Shown: positions 34,376-46,802, counted from the stretch's first letter. The stretch is DNA of 64,000 bases from Sciurus carolinensis (GCF_902686445.1 NC_062213.1:56679268-56743267); one strand, 5' to 3'. Notes: generated by a model not told the origin, from the sequence alone. Program-made: numbers and translations.

Positions 34376-35480
34376 GGTATAAGTAACTGGGCATAACGTA
34401 GTGTGGTTGGGAGTACAAGAACTTGTAATTTGATTTCAAGTATTTTGTCCCCTTATCCATTTCCAGGAATCTACATTCAGTGTCTCAACTGGCAGTGATG
34501 AAATGCTTGCAGAAAACTAGGACCCTGTGACCTGATATTTTCTCACATATTTGGTCCCTGAACAACTTTTATGACTTAGGAAATTCAAGACCAGAAACTT
34601 CAGTCAGCTTTTCATCTTTGCTGCTCTCAGCTGGCTCCAAAGAGATCAGCTGCCCAAGTTCTCATGCTACCCTCCTTTCATCCCATTACCATGTCCTCTT
34701 TCTTCAGCCTTTCCCAACAGTGGCCTCCCCTGAGTATTATTTCATCTCATAACCAACTCTCTTAAATTCTTCTTCCCTTCTAGAATGCTTCATTTTTCTC
34801 AGTTAAAGTAAAATATCTCTATTGTCTTAAATAACTCATCTAATTTCATCTGCCTAAGCAGACTTTTTATCCTTTATCTCACAAACCACAGTTGGAGGTA
34901 CTGTGTGCATTTTCCAAGGTCCTATCACTGCTTCAAACACTCCTGTGTCCTCTTGTAGAACACCTTCCTCCTATGATTCTCACTCCACCCTGGTGGTGCT
35001 GTCCTTGTGTGGTCATCCTGAGCAGCACAAGTTCTGACTCCAACTTCATAAAAGTTCAATATGCATAATAACAACCTATCACAACTTCCTTTATGCTATA
35101 AAACTTCACATAATTTACTGACTAGTGAGTTCAGACCTGAACTTTTATTATTGTGTAGCATGTCTCCATGTCTGGAATTTTAAATCCTCCCTATATTCCA
35201 TACACTGCATTCAACTTCTTATGCTCTCTAAGCTCATGGAGATTTCGGGGGACCTCAATGGTTCCCATCTCCTTCCCTGTAACATTATATCAATTCTATT
35301 TTAGAGTAATTTAATGCCCAACTTAGACATGGCCCAGCACTTAATGCTTTATCTTGAATCTCGACATCTTGTTCCTTTCTTGCTCTTGAATCTTAGAAAA
35401 TTCCCCATCTGACTACTAAACCTGTTTAAGAGACCACAAAATTATGTAAGTTGAAACGATTTCCAATTTGTGCATCCTCA
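34376..35480 (+). other. Pyrimidine-rich DNA, possibly decayed L2
   Basis: No open frame. From 34620 the strand is C/T-rich with words such as ccatctgactactaaacctg that resemble the sense strand of L2 upstream of the reverse transcriptase motifs. The resemblance is weak, and I leave it unassigned. Confidence 0.3.
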
Positions 35481-35489
35481 TTTCAGTTG

Positions 35490-35810
35490 GGTCCTTCACA
35501 CTGTTTTTTTTTTTCTTGTCCATGATCAGAACTCTTTCCAATTCCTTGGTTAACCTCTTTTCTCCACTGACTGCTGCCTCCTTGAAACTATTTGCTCCTT
35601 ACCTTTGTTGACACTACAATTGCCTAATATTTGTTTTACCTCCATGATCATCCTAAGCTACATCCTGGAAATCAGGCCTGAGCTTTCCCACTCTGTCACC
35701 TCTCCAGAAGTCCAAGTTTTTATCTTCTCTAAATCTTTCCAATATATTTTCTTACATCCTTGATCACTATCTTGATCCTACCTCTGACTTTTGAGATGTC
35801 TTCCCTCTGG
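35490..35810 (+). mobile_element. L2 LINE internal fragment, sense
   Basis: The run of gctgcctccttgaaactatt, gctccttacctttgttgaca and cctccatgatcatcctaagc resembles the L2 ORF2 region just upstream of the catalytic reverse transcriptase motifs. It is too decayed to translate. Confidence 0.4.
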
Positions 35811-35817
35811 AGGGAAC

Positions 35818-35975
35818 AGCAGTGATTAAGAGCAAAATCCTAGAACTAAAAAAGACCTAAGTTTGAATCCTGAATCTGTTACTGAGCCTCATTTTTGTCA
35901 TATGTAAAGTAGAAATGTTAATAACAGTGATGATAATGATGATGGTACCTACCATATAGGGTTGTCTGACAGTCA
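35818..35975 (+). mobile_element. MIR SINE, sense
   Basis: Begins agcagtgattaagagcaaaa, then aagtttgaatcctgaatctg, cctcatttttgtcatatgta and tacctaccatatagggttgt, the canonical MIR order with a small internal deletion. Confidence 0.85.
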
Positions 35976-38900
35976 GTCTGAGTTTTTCACACCTTGCTTT
36001 GGAATCTTGTACTTGGAATTTCTAACAAAGCTTAGTACTGCCACCTAAGCTGCCTGAACTGGCTAGAATGTAGATGATATAATCTGTATATTTTGTGTCT
36101 ACCTAATAATTTCTGTCTTATTCTAACATATTCCATTTGGCTTTGAAACCAGATTGTAGGAAGCAATGAAGTTATAATAGGATCATATAAAAAATAAAAA
36201 CAATAAATTTATAGGGTCATATTTTGAAAAAAGAAAAGATAATAAAATATAGCAAAACCCCACACATTCTCTGCAAATCTCATTGTTGTTCTTAGTCCCG
36301 GAAAAAAAAAAAAAAAGAATATGAATTTATTTGATTATAAAGTCAACAGTTTTTGAGTGTTCACCATATGTCTCATATTGAACATTTTACCACCATCATC
36401 TTAATACAGACATTTTAAATTTATGTATTTATTATATTTATTTTCCTTTAGGTGACTATATAGTGACTTATTTTAACAAAATAAGAATTCTGCGAATTTC
36501 TAAGATGGTAATAGAATGTGATGAAGAGGGGATGCCATTTTCTAATCAGCATAAATGCACTGTAAGGTTTGCAGTGGTCAGGGGAATCATCATTATCAGT
36601 ATCTTCATCATCTTTATTGTTTCTTTTTCACATGAGAAATTCAGGGAATCTGAGACTAGTTCAGTACTTCACAACCAGCAAGCAGCATAAATGTGATTTT
36701 AATTAGGTCTATACTGCGCCATGCCTCTCCCATGGCACCTGGTTCAGTGCACCAAGTAGCAGTTCTTTGAGTGATACTGAAACTTTAGGAATCAAGATGC
36801 TGCGCAAGAGAAAATTTTAAATGATGAAAACTATCAGATGGCTGAATAAAAGGTTTCTGAGTCAGAGGTGGAAGCCAGACTTCCTGTGTTTCCAACTCCA
36901 TTTCTCTTGTCTGTGTTCGACCATCTTTAGAAAAATAACTATGGATAATATAAGATACATAAAACTTTCTTTGAAGTAAAATTGTGCTTCAGGAAAGTCA
37001 CAGCATATTGACTCAGTGAAGGAATCTGGGGACCAGTCATCTTCTTAACTTTCTCATCAGGGCTTTCAGAGGACTGTGGTGCATTGTCCAGGGCAAAGAT
37101 GACTCTGCAGCTTCAAAGGATGATCTGTTGGGGAATGATGTGAACAGTTCATGTTTACAACTCCAGTGAAATTGCACAAGTCATACAACTAAGCATGTTC
37201 AAAGAACAAGAAAAACAAGTTCCCTAAAAGATCAGATACAAACATAAAATGAGCCTAATCCCAAGGCCAGAATAAGAAATACTGGCCAAGTCGGCCAGCT
37301 GTCCCCTGATGTCCTCTCTGCCTGTCTCTTACTTCTTTCATATGTGAATCTAGATACAATAGCCTAAGGAACTGAAAAAAATTCTCTCCAAAAAGTTTTT
37401 GACTTTTGAATAGTATAAAAAACTGCTATGAATTATTTCCATAGCCCTCTTTGTTTGGAATTTTCCTTTTTTCAGAATTTTAGATACATTTTTATTAAAG
37501 CAGGGAATGATAATAACCCTGACATCTCTATTACTTCAGTTCATGATACTAATAAATAACTGCAGTGACTGGAAAATGTGACCCAAGTAAAATTAGGAAG
37601 AGGATGAATTTTTTTCTAGTGCTTTCAACCATCTGATTTTGGGCTTTTTCCATCTTTTGAGAATATCTCTTATCCTTCCTCTCAGATGTCCTCAGTGTCC
37701 ATGGTATTATCTTTGTTAGATTTGACTCAACTGATCTGGCTGGTTCTGAACACACAAATGCGCTTGAATCTGCCTTATATGTGTCACATAAGGGAATCGT
37801 AGTGAAGGTCCATGCCTTTGAGGGTGCAAGATTCATTTGAAAGCTAGAATGGTGAAAGCCAACAATTCCCTGATCTGACAATGAATAGCAGAACCTGGGA
37901 AATTCTGTTTAGTTAAATGTAGGTTTTCCTTCTCTCCCTCATTTTGGGCAAGTAAGGAGAGGGCTGTAACTCTACCATTCAATCTATTAAAAGCTCAATT
38001 TGGGGACAAGTAGTGTAAATTTCTCTAGCATTTTTGATGTATAATCTGGTAATATTTATCAAGTTTTTAAGTATACACAGCAATCGACTGAGTAGAGTAA
38101 AAAAAAGTAAGGGGTTTAAATGAACTATTGGATATAATATTACAGCAGTGGAGAAAAAGGAAATCCAGTGTAGAAATAATACACATAATTGAAGTAGGGA
38201 GCTCAACCAATGAAATAGGAAAAAAAAAGTTTTAAAAGATGTAAATGATTAAGATTTCTCTGAAATGAAGAAAAGAGTAGATGGATCTACAGAAAAGCCT
38301 TGATCTACAAAAAGAAATTGATTTGGAAATATATAAACTGAGACATAACCTAGGTAAGTTATTGAACTAGAAGTATAGAGAAAGAATTATTATTCAATTT
38401 TCTAGTAAAAAATAAGTATCACTTATGAGATAACATGTTCAGGTGATTGCATTTTCTCCCCATAGTAATTTTCAATGGTGGACCATCTACAAAGTAGTGA
38501 GGGATAAAAAGTGCAATGTATGTTTGTTGTATTTATCCAAGTCATATTTCAAAAGTAAAAGCCTCAGAGAGATTTTGTCAAAACTGAAAAGAATGTGATA
38601 GCAAGTTTTTCTGGAAAAAAAATGATTTTTTTAAAAGCACTGAACTCCAGCCAAACATGAATTATATCAAAAGAAAGAATGCAATAATGGAGCAGCAGTG
38701 CCAAGTGACTTTAGGTAAATATTTAACCCATTAAACTATGGAACCAATAAGGAAAGGAATCATAATTGCATTTGAGAGTATTGAATGCTTGACACTTATT
38801 CAGCCAAAGTTAAAATAATACAAGTATCAAAGATGGAAAAGAAGGGGGAGATAAAAATGTGCGGAAATGTAAGAATGTCAATGAGTTCTTCTTTCATCAA

Positions 38901-40160
38901 AGACCAAGTTATTTGAACTGCAGATGTAATTTTTAACTGCTGTGATTGTTCTAATCTTAGTACTTCAAGTATTCTTTTTCCCCCTGAAACTTAGAGGGAT
39001 ATTGTAGAATCAAATATTATTTTATAGTGGAATACTTATAGAAAATTTGATATTTCCTTCTATTTCTCTTTGTTAAATTGAAATGAAAGTTAACATGTAA
39101 AGTATATACATAGATTTGATGACTTTTGTAGAGTTTTAAAAATATTTTTATAGATCTGTGTTTTTGTGTATCTGTCATTCTGAATGTATTTGCAGTTGGG
39201 CAAACATATATATATTCACACATGTGCAAAGAAATAGAGAACTATCTGAATAAAAGCAACCAATTACTAATACTGTAAAATGCCCTCTACAACTACCTCA
39301 TAATCTATGTTGCATGAGAAATGTGAACTCCAAGATCTTGTCAAAGGAATAGCCTCCAATGCCTGAGACTGAATTAGTAGCAATTTAATTGGTCAGTTCC
39401 TTTATCCTTTATCCTTCTTTACTAGAAAACCTCTGACACTACTGAAAGATCTTTCACCTTCATAAATCTGTACAAAATCCTCTTAATTTTCTCTGGCAGA
39501 TCTTAGCGATTAAGGTAACTGAACATCTATTCATAAATTCCAAGGATGATGAAGTCCCATGATTCCAGTCTCTCTGGCCAGGGATGCTTATGGATGAATA
39601 TCTATACAGCTGGGACAATGAATCCCTCCACAGGAATTTGTGTGATTTTATTTTGCTTTTCTAGTTTTAGTCTGGCTGAAACCTGGAGTATGAGCTCACA
39701 GATTGTGAAGGACCATTTCCAAATTGGCACCTGGGGAGCTGAGAAATCTGGAGTGCAGTGAGAAAGGGAAGGAAGGAAATACATGAAGGGAGATGACATG
39801 AAGGGTGGCATACACCATCCCGGTGTGTCCTGAAAGACTCCACTTTAAATTTGTTTCTCTTTTGTTCCTGGTCAATCAACATGTTTATTTTGTGTATGTA
39901 TATGACTTTTAAGAAAAATTTCTCTTTATGTTTCATGTCTTTGGGTTTTATGTTCCCCTTATGATAAATCTATCTTATTTAAGTCAGCTGGAAACAGTTT
40001 CTTCTGCCAAAAATTTCTTGGTAATATATTGATTAAAGTGTTTGGAGGAGAAACATAATAACTCTTTTGGAGAATTTAAACCAATGTAATGAGATTTATA
40101 ATAATAATAATACCAGCGATCATGGTTTTTGTTATGTTATAAAACCAAAATATTCTTTAG
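35976..40160. other. Unassigned AT-rich DNA, 4.2 kb
   Basis: I recognise no named repeat or exon in this stretch. Short frames at 36463-36690, 37549-37881, 37979-38206, 39017-39229 and 39546-39936 lack motifs. The 110-codon minus frame at 37549-37881 has a lysine/arginine-rich patch followed by a hydrophobic tail but no family resemblance. An A-run lies at 36303-36316 and a (TAA)n run near 40097-40112. Confidence 0.4.
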
Positions 40161-40164
40161 CAAT

Positions 40165-40330
40165 CTTTTAATTTTTCAACAAATGTTTATTGAACTTACT
40201 ATAAATCAAATGCTCTTCTAGGTACATGAACAAGACAGACAAAATCCTTGCCCTTATAGAAATTAGACTTTGGTAGGCATGTGGTAATTTGTCCTTGAAT
40301 AAAATTAAAATGTAAAATACCTGAGAAATA
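40165..40330 (-). mobile_element. L2 LINE 3' end, antisense
   Basis: Reads ttcaacaaatgtttattgaa, then aaatgctcttctaggtacat, then gacagacaaaatccttgccc and gaaattagactttggtaggc, a good antisense L2 terminus. Confidence 0.85.
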
Positions 40331-41579
40331 GATGAGCTCATTTGGGAGTAATCAATTTTAACTTTCCTTAATTATATAAATTTTGAATAAAAAATTTCAA
40401 TACAATATGAGAAATACCACATATTTGGGAGTTGTGAAATAATGTAATAAAACAACAAAAATATTTCAGACACCTGCATTTTAATGAGGTTGTTTAATGA
40501 AATAAATTATGCCTTCATGTTTTGTATTTTCATAATATACAGGGCAAAGAGAAGCTGCTTAGAAAAGTTTAGCTTGAGGTAATCAAGCAAAAACTAAGAA
40601 TTCAATAAATATTTGTTGTATGAATGCATGGAAAGTTTCTGGTCTCAGAACTAACACAAAAAGTGGAGAGGTAATACTGTGTTTCCCACCATTCAAACTT
40701 GGTCAAAAAATGTAGATCCAATTTCCTAATTTTTTTCCTTTCGTTATTTCTAAAATTATCTTATTGATTTGTTTTTCAAATAAATATCTTTACTTTGAGG
40801 ATCTCTAATATATTCTTAATCTGACTGCTCTTCATTTATGCCAGTTTTGATTTCATATATTTTTGCTCTTTTTCATGGAATTTATTCCTTGATTTATCTC
40901 CTGGAGGATGATCAACATTTGAAGTAATTTCCAAATGCCATCTGAAGTCAGCTTATGGGCTTCCCAGAAAATTATCCAATCTTAAACTGAGAACTAGAGC
41001 TCCCAATCCAAGGTGATACAAAATATAAAGCAGATTTAATCACCTAGTCAGAGGGCATCCTGGGTCTGAGCTGATATTGTATTTGATCTTCATCATTCCA
41101 TGACTTCCCCAAACCGCATCTGGTCTTCAGTTACAGAAAGCTACTCTGCCTGCTGATCCTTGCTGTTATCCTAAATAATCAAAACTCCAGTTGTTACAAT
41201 GTGTTTCCAGGCCATGGCTTTTAATTATTTTCTCTTCTGTTTCTGGCAAATAGATATGTTTGTCTTCGTTTGGACATGGCTATTTAAAATAAGAGTCTTT
41301 CTTTATGCTTTATCTAGCACTGCAAAGTATCCGTAGTGGAGGGAGCATTCAAGGGTAATTTATAGTGTTGTCCAAAATAGAGTTTAAAATTGTTTTTTCA
41401 GATGCAAGCCAGGAAGATTAAAAAGCATTATTTTGGGCAGTGGGACCATGCCCTATGAACTTACATAATATGATTGAACTCCTAAAATGAAAAACAAAAA
41501 GAACATTCTCTGAAATGTTCTTTCACTTACAGTGATATTACACAAGCCATTAATATCATTAGGCAATTTCTAAGCAGCA
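40331..41579. other. Mostly unassigned DNA
   Basis: At 40596-40632 the words tcaataaatatttgttgtat suggest a short sense L2 3' end. Otherwise nothing recognised. Confidence 0.4.
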
Positions 41580-41630
41580 CTTCTGGTAGAACTCCAGAGG
41601 GTCAGGACCCTTAGTAAAGTTCCCAGCGCT

Positions 41631-41697
<67 letters not shown>
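41580..41697 (+). repeat. Possible SINE 3' end, A36 and (TA)14
   Basis: A run of 36 A at 41634-41669 is followed directly by TA repeats to 41697. The preceding 50 bases (ending ttcccagcgctagc) resemble the 3' part of an ID-type SINE, so the A-run may be a retroposon tail with an AT repeat grown at its end. Confidence 0.6.
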
Positions 41698-41702
<5 letters not shown>

Positions 41703-41910
41703 TTATATGTGTCAGGATGCAGAATTATGAATTAATTCATTGTATAAACTGATTAGAAGTAGTCAGTGGAAAATTGCTAATTAGAAGCAGAATTGAAAAT
41801 AATTCTTAGGTCCTTTGACTATCATGTCACTTTTCTTTTCAGCACACCATGCAGTTAATGTATTTGGTTATTACAAAAATATAAAGAATGTTGATTGTCT
41901 TCTAAGAGAT

Positions 41911-42078
41911 GTGGAAAAAAAGAAACTTGTTTGAACTGATTTAATCCATACCAATTTGTTGATATGGATGATAATGCATGATTGTTCTTTTTTTATGGAA
42001 AAAAAGAAACATTATCTTTGTGGGTTAGAACTGATTTAATCCATATCAATTTGTTGATATGGATGATAATGCATGGTT
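41911..42078. repeat. Direct duplication carrying a hairpin
   Basis: A 48-base block (gaactgatttaatccat through gataatgcatg) occurs at 41933-41980 and 42028-42075 with one mismatch. A shared tggaaaaaaagaaac lies upstream of each. Each block holds an inverted repeat; in the second copy atccatatcaa and ttgatatggat form a perfect 11-base stem around tttg. The first copy has one mismatch in the stem. Confidence 0.95.
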
Positions 42079-42202
42079 TTGCTGAGTATACTCAGAAAAT
42101 TCAAGATGATGCTAATGATACTTTGTTTTTTTTAATGCAATTTATTTCAAGTATTCACTGAGTGAGTTTTACCTTTGTGAGATTAAAAATATTCAGAGCA
42201 TT

Positions 42203-42766
42203 TGTGATGGTAAATTTTTGTTGTCAACTTGGACCAAGAGATGCCTAGAAAATGGAAAAACAGATGTTTGGGTGAGTCTGTGAGATTGTTTTCAGAGAAG
42301 ATTGATATGTTGGTCAGTGAACTGAGTGGGGAAGACCTTTACTGAATGTGGGTGGCACCATTCAATCAACTAGAGGTCCAGAATGGCACTAAAGAGCAGA
42401 AGAAAGGGAAAGCTCATGGGTGTGCTTGATGGACCCTTCTTGAGTAGGTGCGTTTTTCTGCTACTGTAACTGCTGGTGGGTCTCATACTCCAGATTTTTC
42501 AGGTTTTGAATATGATCTTGCACCAGTGACTCTCCAGGGGAATTTCAGGCCTTCAGCCTTGGACTGGGGCCACATCCCTGGTCCCTCTAGTTCTGAGGCT
42601 TCCAGATGCTTGGATTGAGCAGTTTCTGGTTTCCCTGACTCTCCAGCTTATAGACAGCCACGCTGGAACTATTCTCTGATTACGTAAGAAAATCTGATAA
42701 ATGTCCTCTTATAATTTTACATGTTTTGTTTGCTTTGTATATCTAGAAATTCCTGACTAATAAAAT
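42203..42766 (+). mobile_element. Solo MLT2-type LTR (ERVL class)
   Basis: It starts TGTGATGGTAAATT and ends CCTGACTAATAAA, with ordered landmarks gggtgagtctgtgagattgt, gtcagtgaactgagtgggga, caatcaactagaggtccaga, caccagtgactctccagggg and gactctccagcttatagaca. This is the order of MLT2 LTRs of the ERVL retroviruses. There is no adjoining internal sequence, so it is solo. Target duplication is not visible. Confidence 0.85.
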
Positions 42767-42889
42767 AATTTATTTATTAACTTGTTCTTAAAAAATCTTA
42801 ATTTTTAATAGCTATAACATGTTATAATAATTATCCAGTCTTTAGGCTTGTAGAGTTGAACAACTTTCTGTAACTCAAATACTAATTTT

Positions 42890-43049
42890 TTTTTTCATTT
42901 TAAATACAGAATGAGTGCCCATTATGTAACTGGTACTGTGCCAGGTATCTGAGACATAATAGCAAATAAATACAGAATTTTCTTCCATTGATGTAACTAA
43001 TATATTGTAGTGAAGGAAATGAAAAATAATCAAGTAATTACAAGATAAA
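42890..43049 (-). mobile_element. L2 LINE, antisense, part 1 (3' end)
   Basis: Antisense L2 terminus: gagtgcccattatgtaactg, gtactgtgccaggtatctga, then gcaaataaatacagaatttt. The element continues after the LTR that interrupts it. Confidence 0.8.
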
Positions 43050-43480
43050 TGTTTTAGTCAGCGTTTTCATCACTGTGACCAAAAGACCTGATAAGAAAAA
43101 GTTTAGAAAAGGAAAGTTTATTTGGAGTTTGTGGTTTTGGTCTCAGTTCATAGAGGGCAGGTGCTATTGCTCTAGGCCCAAAGTGAGGCAGAACATCATG
43201 GTGGAAGAATATGGCAGAGGAAAGCAGCTGAGAATGTAGCTACAAGGATGCAGAGGGAGAGCTCTACTCACCAGGGGCAAAATATATACTGCAAATGCAC
43301 AATCCCAGAGACCCACCTCCTCCAGCCACACCTACCTGCCTACAGTTACTGCCCAGTTAATCCTTAACAGAAGATTAATGCACTAATTATATTAAGGGTC
43401 TCATAATCATTTCACCTCTGAACTTTCTCACATTGTCTCACACATGTCTTTTGAGGGATACCATGTATCTAAACTGTAAA
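43050..43480 (-). mobile_element. MaLR-like solo LTR inserted in L2
   Basis: Third copy of the LTR family of 4677-5118, antisense: TGTTTTAGTCAGC, gtgaccaaaagacctgataa, aacatcatggtggaagaata, cagttactgcccagttaatc, ctcacattgtctcacacatg. About 431 bases. The ends are eroded and no clear target duplication is seen. Confidence 0.88.
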
Positions 43481-44950
43481 AATGAATTAACACTAAAATT
43501 ATTTTAAGTATTATGAAGGAAAGATATCAATGTTAGGAAAGGATCATCAGAAAACTTAAGTCATTAAAAATCCAGGGAATGGGATAAGGGTGTAGCTCAG
43601 TGGTAGAGCATGTACTTAGCATGAGCAAGGCTTGAAATCCAATTCTCAGCATCAAAACAAGAAGAAAGAAATGGAGGAATTCTCTGGTGAGAGTCTGAAG
43701 TTTGTGTAGAAGTAAATTCAGTATGGAAAGGAAGGAAGATCATTCTCAACAAAGAAAAGGAGGGGAGACAAAGAAAGGGATATGCAAAGTCCTGTGGAAA
43801 GAAGTTTCATGAATCCCTTGGTAAACAAAAAGGCCAATGTTTCTAGAGAGTATTCAGCAAGGAGAAGAGTAGTCCAAGATAAAGCTGGAATAATAGGGTC
43901 AGTTTATGCACGGTCTTATAGTCAGATGAAGGATTTTGGACTTTGTCCTTAGAGCAATATAAAGGATTTGAAGTATCCAGAAGTCATTCTGGCCTCAGGA
44001 TGAGAATGAACCACTGATAGGCAAGACTGGACATGGTTTCTGAACCATTATATTTTAGGCAAAAGATGACAGTAGCCTGAGTGCGGTAGTATGAATGGAC
44101 ATAAAGGGAAATACGTGAATTCAAGAGGGATTTAGAAAATTAAATTGACAGGTAATAATCAGAAGAAAGTTATTAGCATGTTTCTTAGTCCTCCATCTTG
44201 CATAGAATGAGATCCTTCATAGAAACAGAAGCATTGGAAGAGGATCTGGTCTCAAGGAGAAGGACACATTTCCAATGATGTCTTATTGGTTTGGGGTGTT
44301 CTAAGGTATTTTAGAAAAGGTGCCAGGTAGTTAATTGCCTGTATAGACTTGGAACTCAGATAATAGTTTTGGGCTAGAGATGTAATTTGTAAGGTACTTT
44401 CATATGACTGCAGGACTGGGTTAGATCACCAAGGAAAATGTGTACAGCATGAACAGAAGATCCAGACCTGAAACTTACCCTACCAACTTCAGTGTTTGGC
44501 TAATGAGTGAGGAATCAACACAGAAGACGTGAAGCTGCCAGAATGAGAGAGGAAATTTAGAAGAGTTCTATGTGACCGGATCATGTGAAGTAAATGTTTC
44601 AGGAGAGTGTGTTCAACACTGCAGATTGCTGCTGAGCATATAAGGAGGAAGGAAGGAAACTGAAAACATCATTAGAGTTATGAATGGGAGATCACTTGTG
44701 ACATTAATGAGGGTAGTTTTACTAGCATAATGAAGACTAGAGCCAGACTGGATAAAGGTGACAGAATATAGGTTAGGAAATGTACATCATGAAAGTGAAA
44801 AACTCTCTGAGGAGTTTGCTTTGACAAAGAACGTTGAGATAGAACTGTGGTTTAGGGAAGATGTGGGCATGTGGTGGGAAGAGTGTTGTGCATGCTTAAA
44901 TGCTGATGGCAAAGATCAATTTGAGAGGACATATTTACATTATTGAGTAA
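43481..44950 (-). mobile_element. L2 LINE, antisense, part 2 (RT-derived)
   Basis: Sequence continues upstream through L2. Near 43890-43970 gcacggtcttatagtcagat and attttggactttgtccttag match the L2 region near the ORF2 end. Near 44360-44430 gggctagagatgtaatttgt and ggttagatcaccaaggaaaa correspond to the segment close to the catalytic reverse transcriptase motif. Near 44610 gtgttcaacactgcagattg corresponds to sequence further upstream. The order is consistent with a single antisense L2 of about 1.6 kb after removing inserts. No open frame survives; the 62-codon frame at 44758-44946 is on the wrong strand. Confidence 0.75.
43581..43665 (+). mobile_element. ID-type SINE fragment, sense
   Basis: A tRNA-like head with A box (gtagctcagtggtagagca) and a decayed B box (gaaatccaattctc), followed by agcatcaaaacaagaagaaa. 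It is inserted in the L2 element. Confidence 0.85.
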
Positions 44951-46075
44951 GTCTTTATTGCCTCTTGACATTATAAAAATATTCTTATTTGACTACATAA
45001 GTAATAGCAATAAAATTCCAATTTTCTATAATTTATTACTTTAAAAATGCTTCCATTCACAATCTTACTTTTATTCATGAAGTGATGCTATTGTTAGGTC
45101 TCTCCTGCCTACAAAGGGCTTAAATACAGCAAGAATTTAATAAATAGTTATTAAAGAGATGATTTTATATTCATCATTTATGTGAAGAAAGTTAGGTCCT
45201 TAGTGGTTAAGTTCCTGGTGACATTTACACAGTTGTTAGGGGCAATGTTGGGTTTTCTGATTCCAAGTTTAGTGGTCTTTCCACTTTAGACTGCAGTAGA
45301 AAAGTAAAACTAATTTAAAGCTTGGGTCTATGGGTTGGGTGTCTTTCTTTTTCTAGAGAATATATTTCTATAACTAAAAAGAATAGCATTTGTAAGCAAA
45401 ATCCAACACCTACTGTCTTTTAAAACCTCATGCTACTTAAATAATTAAATTGTGGTGACCACTACAGAAATGAATGCAGAGCTAGTTATTGCTTTCTGAA
45501 GTATGAAGACAATAAAGCAGATGCACTTTAAATTCAATTTAAGTGAAATTCCTTCAAACTGGCTAGCAGACCCAAAGCAGGTGAAACAATAATCAAATGG
45601 CAACAACTAGCAGGACAACTAGCAGGACAATTGTTTCCTACAATATCCACATATTCCTGGATGGTATGAAGCGAAAAAATATTTTCCCATTATAACTGTA
45701 AAGAAAGTGGAGAGAGAATTACACAATTTTAGCTGTTAAATGAGATAATTTAGATTCCTGATCTTGGGTACACATTCATGTCCAAATTACCACATAGGTA
45801 TTAGTCTGTAGAAATCATATAGATCAGGGACATATTTAAAGGTAATTAAATTGACTTAAATAATGTTTAGCTTATGTTTTAGCAAAAGAATATACATATA
45901 TATTATACAGGACTGAGAAGCAAAGAACTCTAATTAGCATTCTGTTTCCCCACTGCTTCCTACCACTGACTACTGCTTCTCCCCCAAATTTATTTCAAAG
46001 CATTTACTATTCCTTCTAAAATGTAGTCCTGTGTTTACAAATAATCTAAGCTTTTCTGTTATTATTGTGGTTTTT
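44951..46075. other. Unassigned AT-rich DNA
   Basis: Nothing gene-like. A 12-base unit (caactagcagga) is duplicated in tandem at about 45604-45628. Confidence 0.4.
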
Positions 46076-46117
46076 TAATCTTAGAAACTGTAGATTTTCT
46101 TTAGCTCTCATTGCTAC

Positions 46118-46204
46118 TTTTGGGAGGTCTAATGTCATTCTCATTTTCAGTTCTTTGCATTTGACTTTTAATTTTGGCTTGCTTTTGAAAGCACTCAGCA
46201 TTTA
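46118..46204. repeat. Diverged direct repeat, copy 1
   Basis: The block gtctaatgtcattctcattt ... ttgacttttaattttggctt recurs in diverged form at 46725-46800. Probably part of an old retrotransposon that I cannot name. Confidence 0.6.
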
Positions 46205-46364
46205 ATGAAGGCATTCTACTTCAAATGCCTGAAAGGTGAGCAATTAGCTTTTTACTATGAAAGGCCAGGAATTAGCATTAATATAGTCTCTTCAAAAGTT
46301 TTTTCCCACCTCCAGTACTTTTCATATCTATGTAATGTAATATATTTTATGTATATATACAATT

Positions 46365-46430
46365 TCTCTCTCTCCTCCTTATCCTCCTCTTCTCTTTTTT
46401 CCTCTTCTCTCTTTTCTTCTTTGGCTTCTA
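46365..46430. repeat. Pyrimidine-rich low-complexity tract
   Basis: CT-rich run that produces the serine-leucine stretch of plus frame 46205-46555 and the lysine-glutamate stretch of minus frame 46255-46458. These frames are not genes. Confidence 0.9.
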
Positions 46431-46724
46431 TACGCATCCCTATTTTAACCACAAGCATTCTGAAAAATTATTCCTCTTTGTTCTTGTTTGCATCAATTGG
46501 TTTTGGATTATTACTTTTTATTGGTGAAGAATACCTTCCAATAGTTTCTGCATAAGTATTAATAGTAAGTTTTTTTTTCTGAAACATTGCATTTTGTGAT
46601 AAAAGATTGCTTTTGTATTATCTTCACACTTAATCATTGATATATATCTAGATTGAAAACCAGTGCTCTTAGAATTTGGAAGACATTGTTATAATGCTTT
46701 TGAGTCTTTGGAATAACTTTTGAG

Positions 46725-46802
46725 AAGTCTAATGTCATCCTCATTTTCCATTCCTGACTTTTTGACTTTTATTTTGACTTCTTTCTGGAAGCCTTAATTG
46801 TT
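46725..46802. repeat. Diverged direct repeat, copy 2
   Basis: Second copy (gtctaatgtcatcctcattt ... tttgacttttattttgactt) of the block at 46118-46204. The sequence to about 47010 continues in a style resembling antisense old LINE sequence, unassigned. Confidence 0.6.

Noticed and set aside
39546..39936. Overlapping frames of 69-89 codons on both strands
   Set aside because: Mutually antisense frames without motifs or splice context.
44368..44440. Apparent degenerate ID SINE (gggctagagatgtaattt)
   Set aside because: The surrounding words on both sides follow the antisense L2 order, so the resemblance to an ID head is accidental.
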